Part shown: positions 6,067 to 9,979 of the stretch, in pieces
Layout of the letters: each line of letters starts with the position of its first letter
How positions within the stretch are numbered: the first letter of the stretch is position 1
Assembly: GCA_027061865.1 (NCBI GenBank)
Contig: JAMOVZ010000219.1
Coordinates: 1-9,979 of the forward strand
Direction: 5' to 3'
Length of the DNA: 9,979 nt
Source: Desulfobacterales bacterium
GTDB taxonomy: Bacteria > Desulfobacterota > DSM-4660 > Desulfatiglandales > Desulfatiglandaceae
Made by a program: the position numbers and the translations under genes
The notes under the pieces: generated by a model
Database searches by the model: none
Told to the model about the DNA's origin: nothing
Seen by the model: the letters and a program-made list of their open reading frames with translations, nothing else

Positions 6067-6507
6067 TTATAAAAGTTCTATCTTCCCGCCCGCAGCCTCA
6101 ACCTTCCGCCGCGCTGAATCACTCACTTTGTGCACCTTGACCACCAGCGGGTGACTCAACTCTCCCTCGCCCAAAAGCTTTACACCATCTCGGAGCTTCT
6201 TGACCAGCCCTGCCTCCTTTAAGGCCTCCACATCCACAGTGCTGTTAGGCTCAAATATTTTAAGGTCCTTTATGTTCACAACCGTGTAGACCTTTCTAAA
6301 CATGTTTGTAAACCCGCGCTTAGGAAGCCTCCTCTGTAAAGGCATTTGCCCGCCTTCAAATCCAGGAGCCGGGCCCCCGCCTGAGCGGGCCTTCTGCCCC
6401 TTGTGCCCACGGGCAGAGGTCTTTCCATGACCAGAACCTGGTCCCCTGCCTATCCTTTTCTTGTCCCTTTTTGCCCCTCGAGGAGGGGATAGCTCGTGAA
6501 GTTTCAT
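6067..6507 (-). CDS. rplO: 50S ribosomal protein L15
   Basis: Large-subunit assembly protein; 146 aa with the ATG at 6507. The glycine/arginine-rich N-terminal extension MKLHELSPPRGAKRDKKRIG, GRGPGSGHGKTSARGHKGQK and GFEGGQMPLQRRLPKRGF is the L15 signature; GLVKKLRDGVKLLGEGEL and the end VSDSARRKVEAAGGKIELL complete it. An ATG two codons earlier (6513) is possible, but TAGGG sits 6 nt before 6507 and abuts 6513, and MKLHEL is the family's usual start. It lies 11 bp after rpmD. Confidence 0.96.
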   Translation of the reverse strand: MKLHELSPPRGAKRDKKRIGRGPGSGHGKTSARGHKGQKARSGGGPAPGFEGGQMPLQRRLPKRGFTNMFRKVYTVVNIKDLKIFEPNSTVDVEALKEAGLVKKLRDGVKLLGEGELSHPLVVKVHKVSDSARRKVEAAGGKIELL

Positions 6508-6518
6508 ACCCATCCCTA

Positions 6519-6698
6519 TCAGTCACCCAATTTTACGAGAAACAAGACCTTCCTTATCATCCCCCTGATGGGAGCAGTGTTCTCCAGTTCCACTGTTTTG
6601 TGCAGCTTGGTCAAGCCAAGTCCACGCAAGGTCTGCCGAATTTTTTTGTTATATCCGATGCCACTTTTAACCAGAGTCACTTTTATCTTGTCAGTCAT
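6519..6698 (-). CDS. rpmD: 50S ribosomal protein L30
   Basis: Small large-subunit protein, 59 aa from the ATG at 6698. MTDKIKVTLVKSGIGYNKKI, RQTLRGLGLTKLHKTVELEN and PIRGMIRKVLFLVKL match the bacterial L30 family. AAGGGA (6707-6712) lies 8 nt upstream of this ATG; an in-frame TTG at 6704 would add two residues with poorer spacing. It sits between rpsE and rplO as in E. coli. Confidence 0.95.
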   Translation of the reverse strand: MTDKIKVTLVKSGIGYNKKIRQTLRGLGLTKLHKTVELENTAPIRGMIRKVLFLVKLGD

Positions 6699-6718
6699 AT
6701 CCAAAATCCCTTGCCTTG

Positions 6719-7216
6719 TCAGGCCACGATTTCTTCAACAGTCTTATTCCTTCTCTTGGCAATCCCCTCAGGACTTCTAACGGTCCTAAGCGCCCTCAAG
6801 GTCGCCTTGACCACGTTGTGAGGATTGTGCGAGCCCAAGCACTTGGTAAGAATGTTTTGGACACCTGCCGCCTCTAGCACTGCACGCACCGCACCCCCGG
6901 CAATAACACCGGTTCCAGGCCTGGCAGGCTTCAGCAACACCTTTGCAGCCCCCCACCGGCCTATGATTTCGTGGGGTATGGTGGTATTCATTAGCGCCAC
7001 AGGCCCCATTTCTCTCTTTGCCTTTTCAATGCCTTTTCTTATGGCCTCAGGGACTTCATTGGCCTTGCCGAGCGCAGAGCCTACATTTCCCTTGCCATCT
7101 CCCACTACCACAATGGCACTGAAGCTGAACCTGCGGCCACCCTTAACCACCTTGGCCACACGGCTTATGTGCACCACCTTTTCAATTAGCTGAATATCTT
7201 CTTCTTCCCTGATCAA
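6719..7216 (-). CDS. rpsE: 30S ribosomal protein S5
   Basis: Small-subunit protein at the mRNA entry channel, important for decoding accuracy; 165 aa. Double-stranded-RNA-binding N-terminal domain: EKVVHISRVAKVVKGGRRFS, FSAIVVVGDGKGNVGSALGK and EVPEAIRKGIEKAKR; then GTGVIAGGAVRAVLEAAGVQ, LGSHNPHNVVKATLRAL and an RRNKTVEEI end. The start is TTG at 7216 with GAGGGAGTGG a few nt upstream; the next in-frame methionine is deep inside the domain. Confidence 0.97.
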   Translation of the reverse strand: MIREEEDIQLIEKVVHISRVAKVVKGGRRFSFSAIVVVGDGKGNVGSALGKANEVPEAIRKGIEKAKREMGPVALMNTTIPHEIIGRWGAAKVLLKPARPGTGVIAGGAVRAVLEAAGVQNILTKCLGSHNPHNVVKATLRALRTVRSPEGIAKRRNKTVEEIVA

Positions 7217-7268
7217 TTAACCACTCCCTCTTTCAACAATAGGTCAAAAATTTTAATCGCTCATTCTC

Positions 7269-7637
7269 CTAGAATTCCAAACCACCTTTTCGGGCCCCTT
7301 CAGAAAGGGCCTTCACCCTGCCATGATAAAGGAATCCGTTTCTGTCAAATACTGCCTTCTTAATTCCCTTTTCCAGGGCTCGCTTTGCTATTTCAAGACC
7401 CACCATCTCTGCGCCCTTCTTGTTGCCCGAATCCTTCCCCACCTTGTCCTTCAACTCCTTGGAAAGGGTCGATGCCTCAGCCAAGGTGGTGGAGGTGGTG
7501 TCATCAATCAGCTGGGCATATATGTGTCTTGAACTTCTAAACACACACAACCTGGGGCGCTCGGAGCTTCCCTTAATCTTCTTCCTGACCCGCTTCTTTC
7601 GTCTCAGCCTTGCTCTTACTCTATTGAACCTAGTCAT
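7269..7637 (-). CDS. rplR: 50S ribosomal protein L18
   Basis: 5S rRNA-binding protein of the central protuberance; 122 aa. Basic N-terminus (RARLRRKKRVRKKIKGSSER), then PRLCVFRSSRHIYAQLIDD, TLAEASTLSKEL, VGLEIAKRALEKGI and the conserved end FDRNGFLYHGRVKALSEGAR-KGGLEF. The ATG at 7637 has AAGG (7646-7649) 8 nt upstream; an in-frame TTG at 7643 would add two residues but is only 2 nt from that SD. Confidence 0.96.
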   Translation of the reverse strand: MTRFNRVRARLRRKKRVRKKIKGSSERPRLCVFRSSRHIYAQLIDDTTSTTLAEASTLSKELKDKVGKDSGNKKGAEMVGLEIAKRALEKGIKKAVFDRNGFLYHGRVKALSEGARKGGLEF

Positions 7638-7668
7638 GGACAATACCTTGTATGCTTGTTTTGCCTAG

Positions 7669-8205
7669 TTACTTGGCGCCAGCCTTGCCAGCCTTGCGCC
7701 TGATCACCTCATTCTCATATCTTATACCTTTGCCCTTATACGGCTCAGGCGGCCGCAGGCGTCGAATCTTGGCGGCAGTCTGGCCCAGGAGTTCTTTGTC
7801 GATACTGGAGAGCGTTATCTTCGTCCTCTCTACCTTGGCGTCCACCCCATCTGGGAGAGGGAATTCAATGGGATGAGAATAACCTAAGTGAAAGGTGGCG
7901 GTCCTTCCGCTTAATTCCACCCTATAGCCGATACCGACTATTTCCAGGCCCTTTTCAAAGCCCTTGGTGACCCCGGTGACCATATTGTTGACCAGCACCC
8001 GGTAAAGCCCATGAAGCGCGCGAACCTGCTTGGTGCTCTCATTCACTGTCACCTTCACCTCATCAGGGCCAATATCTATCTTCACCTTGGGATGGATCTT
8101 TTGGTTCAGCTCTCCTTTAGGGCCCTTGACCGTGAGGATACCGCGGTCAAGCTTTACCTCAACCCCTTTTGGAATGGGAACGGGTTTTTTCCCAATGCGA
8201 GACAT
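7669..8205 (-). CDS. rplF: 50S ribosomal protein L6
   Basis: Large-subunit protein near the factor-binding site; 178 aa, the usual length, with two similar domains. MSRIGKKPVPIPKGVEV, LTVKGPKGELNQ and VTKGFEKGLEIVGIGYRVEL in the first half; LGYSHPIEFPLPDGV, IDKELLGQTAAKIRRLRPPE and PYKGKGIRYENEVIRRKAGK in the second. ATG at 8205 with a strong GGAGG 6 nt upstream. Confidence 0.98.
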   Translation of the reverse strand: MSRIGKKPVPIPKGVEVKLDRGILTVKGPKGELNQKIHPKVKIDIGPDEVKVTVNESTKQVRALHGLYRVLVNNMVTGVTKGFEKGLEIVGIGYRVELSGRTATFHLGYSHPIEFPLPDGVDAKVERTKITLSSIDKELLGQTAAKIRRLRPPEPYKGKGIRYENEVIRRKAGKAGAK

Positions 8206-8232
8206 TCACAACCTCCGAACAAAAAAACTATT

Positions 8233-8631
8233 TTACCATACTGAACAGAGGATCTCTCCTCCAACTTTCATCTTGCGGGCCTTGCGGTCAGTCATGACAC
8301 CTTTGGAAGTTGACACAATATTAATGCCGTAGCCGTTGAGCATCTTGGGGATGTCCTCATAGCCTGCATAAACCCTCCTGCTGGGTTTGCTGACTCGTTT
8401 CATCCCAGCAATCACCGGCTCACCTTTGTCTTCATACTTGAGATAAATCCTCAAGATTCCCTGTTTGTCGTTCTGTATTACCTTGTAGTTCTTTATATAC
8501 CCTTCTGCTTTCAACACCTTGGCAATACTCACCTTCAGTTTGGAACTGGGAATATCCACGTTTTCGTGGGATGCCCGCAAGGCGTTCCTGATCCTCGTCA
8601 ACATATCAGCAATTGGGTCGGTCATAGTCAT
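8233..8631 (-). CDS. rpsH: 30S ribosomal protein S8
   Basis: Primary 16S helix-21-binding protein of the small subunit; 132 aa. MTMTDPIADMLTRIRNALRA, VDIPSSKLKVSIAKVLKAEG, ISKPSRR-type segment RVSKPSRRVYAGYEDIPKML, GYGINIVSTSKGVMTDRKAR and the end GGEILCSVW are canonical. ATG at 8631 with GGAG 9 nt upstream. In E. coli S8 represses the spc operon by binding mRNA at the rplX-rplE junction; the matching spacer here is 9413-9470. Confidence 0.98.
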   Translation of the reverse strand: MTMTDPIADMLTRIRNALRASHENVDIPSSKLKVSIAKVLKAEGYIKNYKVIQNDKQGILRIYLKYEDKGEPVIAGMKRVSKPSRRVYAGYEDIPKMLNGYGINIVSTSKGVMTDRKARKMKVGGEILCSVW

Positions 8632-8674
8632 ATTTAGATGCTCCTAAAAATCTTCCTCCCGAAGGATTGCTTTC

Positions 8675-8860
8675 CTACCAGCTGGATTTTATGACCCCTG
8701 GTATCTGCCCGCTGAGGGCCATAGTCCTAAAACATATACGGCACACCCCGAACTTGCGCAAAAATGCCCGGGGCCGGCCGCAGATGGGGCACCGGTTGTA
8801 CTTTCTAGTGGAAAATTTAGGCTCCCTTTGTGCCTTAATTATGAGTGCTTTTCTAGCCAA
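8675..8860 (-). CDS. rpsN: 30S ribosomal protein S14, zinc type (type Z)
   Basis: Small-subunit head protein; the short zinc form, 61 aa, rather than the ~100-aa zinc-free form of E. coli. MARKALIIKAQREPKFSTRK, then the zinc site C24-X2-C27 ... C40-X2-C43 (RCPICGRPRAF, GVCRICFRTMA) and the end GQIPGVIKSSW. Start TTG at 8860, fixed by GGGAGG 5 nt upstream and by the conserved MARKA. It lies 12 bp after rplE. Confidence 0.98.
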   Translation of the reverse strand: MARKALIIKAQREPKFSTRKYNRCPICGRPRAFLRKFGVCRICFRTMALSGQIPGVIKSSW

Positions 8861-8872
8861 GACTACCTCCCA

Positions 8873-9412
8873 TCACTCACGAAATGGCATACCCAATGCC
8901 TTAAGCAAGAAATACCCCTCTTCGTCTGTCTCTGCCGTTGTAACTATAGAGACATTAAGTCCCTTCACCTTGTCTATTTTATCGTAGTCCACTTCTGGAA
9001 AGATGATGTGCTCCTTGATGCCCAAGGTACAATTGCCCTGCCCGTCAAAGATGCGCTTCGGAATCCCCCTGAAATCCCGCACCCTGGGAAGGGCAATATT
9101 AAAAAGTTTGTCAAGAAAATCGTACATCCGGCCCTTTCGAAGGGTGACCATACAGCCAATAGGCATACCTTGGCGGAGTTTGAAGCCGGCAATGGATCTC
9201 TTAGCCTTTGTTATCACCGCCCTCTGGCCTGCAATGAGGCTTAACTCCTCCACCCCCGAGTCCAAGACCTTGATATTCTGAATGGCCTCGCCCAGGCCCA
9301 TGTTCAAGACCACCTTTTCAACACGAGGGATTGCCATGACACTCTTGTAGCCAAACTGCTTTATCATGGCAGGGACCACATCGTTTTTGTATTGTTCAAT
9401 CAAACGAGACAA
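8873..9412 (-). CDS. rplE: 50S ribosomal protein L5
   Basis: 5S rRNA-binding protein of the central protuberance that contacts the P-site tRNA; 179 aa. MSRLIEQYKNDVVPAMIKQF, IPRVEKVVLNMGLGEAIQN, AGQRAVITKAKRSIAGFKLR, GMPIGCMVTLRKGRMYDFLD, LPRVRDFRGIP and the FPEVDYDKIDKVKGLNVSIV segment are diagnostic. Start TTG at 9412 with GGGAGGA 8 nt upstream. Confidence 0.98.
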   Translation of the reverse strand: MSRLIEQYKNDVVPAMIKQFGYKSVMAIPRVEKVVLNMGLGEAIQNIKVLDSGVEELSLIAGQRAVITKAKRSIAGFKLRQGMPIGCMVTLRKGRMYDFLDKLFNIALPRVRDFRGIPKRIFDGQGNCTLGIKEHIIFPEVDYDKIDKVKGLNVSIVTTAETDEEGYFLLKALGMPFRE

Positions 9413-9470
9413 CCCTTATTCCTCCCTTTAAGCACTAAGTACCGCTTCGTACAAGTATAGCCCGCCGGCC
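9413..9470 (-). other. rplX-rplE spacer, possible S8 operator position
   Basis: 58 bp containing the rplE SD and a small imperfect hairpin (GTAC, loop GAAGCG, GTAC, at about 9437-9450, with possible further pairs outside an internal loop). In E. coli this junction carries the S8 translational operator. The structure here is too weak by eye to claim the operator; the location is the main argument. Confidence 0.25.
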
Positions 9471-9800
9471 TTACTCATCAAGAGACTCTCCGCACTTCTT
9501 ACAGACCCTTATCTTCTGACCGTCCTCCAGGCGCTTGTGACCTATTCTGGTCTGCTCTGTACACTTTCCACACACAATCATCACATTGGATAAGTGAACA
9601 GGAGCCTCCTTTTCAATGATCCCACCCTGTGCTGCCTGGGGCCCAGGCCTTGCATGTCTTTTTACGATGTTTACCTTCTCGATCACCACACGCCATTTGT
9701 CGGCATCCACCTTGAGCACGGTACCTATTTTGCCCTTTTCCTTGCCGGCAATGACCATCACCTTGTCATTCTTTTTTATCTTAGGTCTCTTTCTGCTCAC
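9471..9800 (-). CDS. rplX: 50S ribosomal protein L24 with zinc-ribbon tail
   Basis: Assembly initiator of the large subunit, 109 aa. A KOW domain near the start (KNDKVMVIAGKEKGKIGTVL, about 10-29) is followed by VNIVKRHARPGPQAAQGGII, EKEAPVHLSNVMIVC and a C-terminal four-cysteine motif, C77-X2-C80 ... C100-X2-C103, as in zinc-ribbon L24 of Thermus-like type. Start GTG at 9800 with GGGAGTGG a few nt upstream. Confidence 0.98.
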   Translation of the reverse strand: MSRKRPKIKKNDKVMVIAGKEKGKIGTVLKVDADKWRVVIEKVNIVKRHARPGPQAAQGGIIEKEAPVHLSNVMIVCGKCTEQTRIGHKRLEDGQKIRVCKKCGESLDE

Positions 9801-9828
9801 TTAAACCACTCCCGCAATCATGCTTCTA

Positions 9829-9979
9829 TTAGAGGACCTCCGGGGCCAGGGAGATGATCTTCATGAACCGTTTGGCCCTCAACTCCCTCGCCACTGGACC
9901 GAAAATTCGCGTCCCAATAGGCTCGCGCTGCTGGTTAATCAAGACTGCCGAGTTATCATCAAATTTGATATAGGTTCCA
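9829..9979 (-). CDS. rplN: 50S ribosomal protein L14, C-terminal part (runs off window)
   Basis: The last 49 residues plus TAA; the start lies beyond the right edge. It reads GTYIKFDDNSAVLINQQREP, then IGTRIFGPVARELRAKRFMK and IISLAPEVL, the invariant C-terminal part of L14, which binds 23S rRNA at the subunit interface. It is followed after 28 bp by rplX, the standard rplN-rplX-rplE order. Confidence 0.97.
   Translation of the reverse strand, partial: GTYIKFDDNSAVLINQQREPIGTRIFGPVARELRAKRFMKIISLAPEVL

Overview
The window is a bacterial ribosomal-protein gene cluster read entirely from the minus strand (right to left). It covers the end of the S10/spc region, the spc region and the complete alpha region, followed by the start of a pyrimidine-biosynthesis pair. 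In transcription order: rplN (partial), rplX, rplE, rpsN, rpsH, rplF, rplR, rpsE, rpmD, rplO, secY, infA, rpmJ, rpsM, rpsK, rpsD, rpoA, rplQ, then pyrB and the first 28 codons of pyrC. All frames are intact and nearly every base is accounted for. rpmJ (37 codons), the pyrC start and the rplN end were found by reading the raw sequence.

The gene order, the zinc-type S14, L36, S4 and L24, and the character of RpoA, SecY and PyrB suggest a Desulfobacterota (deltaproteobacterial) or related Gram-negative anaerobe with mid-range GC. This is an inference from gene content and general sequence resemblance, not from a search. Non-ATG starts are frequent: TTG for rpsN, rplE, rpsE, rpsM, rpsD and probably rpoA; GTG for rplX, secY and pyrC. 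Most are backed by a good Shine-Dalgarno (SD).

Region by region: 9829-9979 is the end of L14; 6067-9800 encodes ribosomal proteins L24, L5, S14, S8, L6, L18, S5, L30 and L15; 4731-6044 encodes the SecY translocon channel; 3490-4680 encodes IF1, L36, S13 and S11; 1218-3474 encodes S4, the RNA polymerase alpha subunit and L17. The adk and map genes often found between secY and infA are absent; only a 50-bp spacer remains. From 1217 down to 1017 lies a compact control region: a TATAAT -10 box, a short leader ORF, and an 11-bp hairpin with seven Ts that looks like a terminator and also sequesters a perfect AAGGAGG. pyrB (aspartate carbamoyltransferase) follows and overlaps pyrC (dihydroorotase) by 17 bp, so the two are presumably co-translated for consecutive steps of UMP synthesis.

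No mobile element, CRISPR array, RNA gene or unknown protein family was seen; this is mostly a conserved housekeeping region. The signals most worth a second look are the pyrB leader (candidate attenuator) and a seven-A run at the end of rplQ, where a one-base slip would add 19 charged residues.
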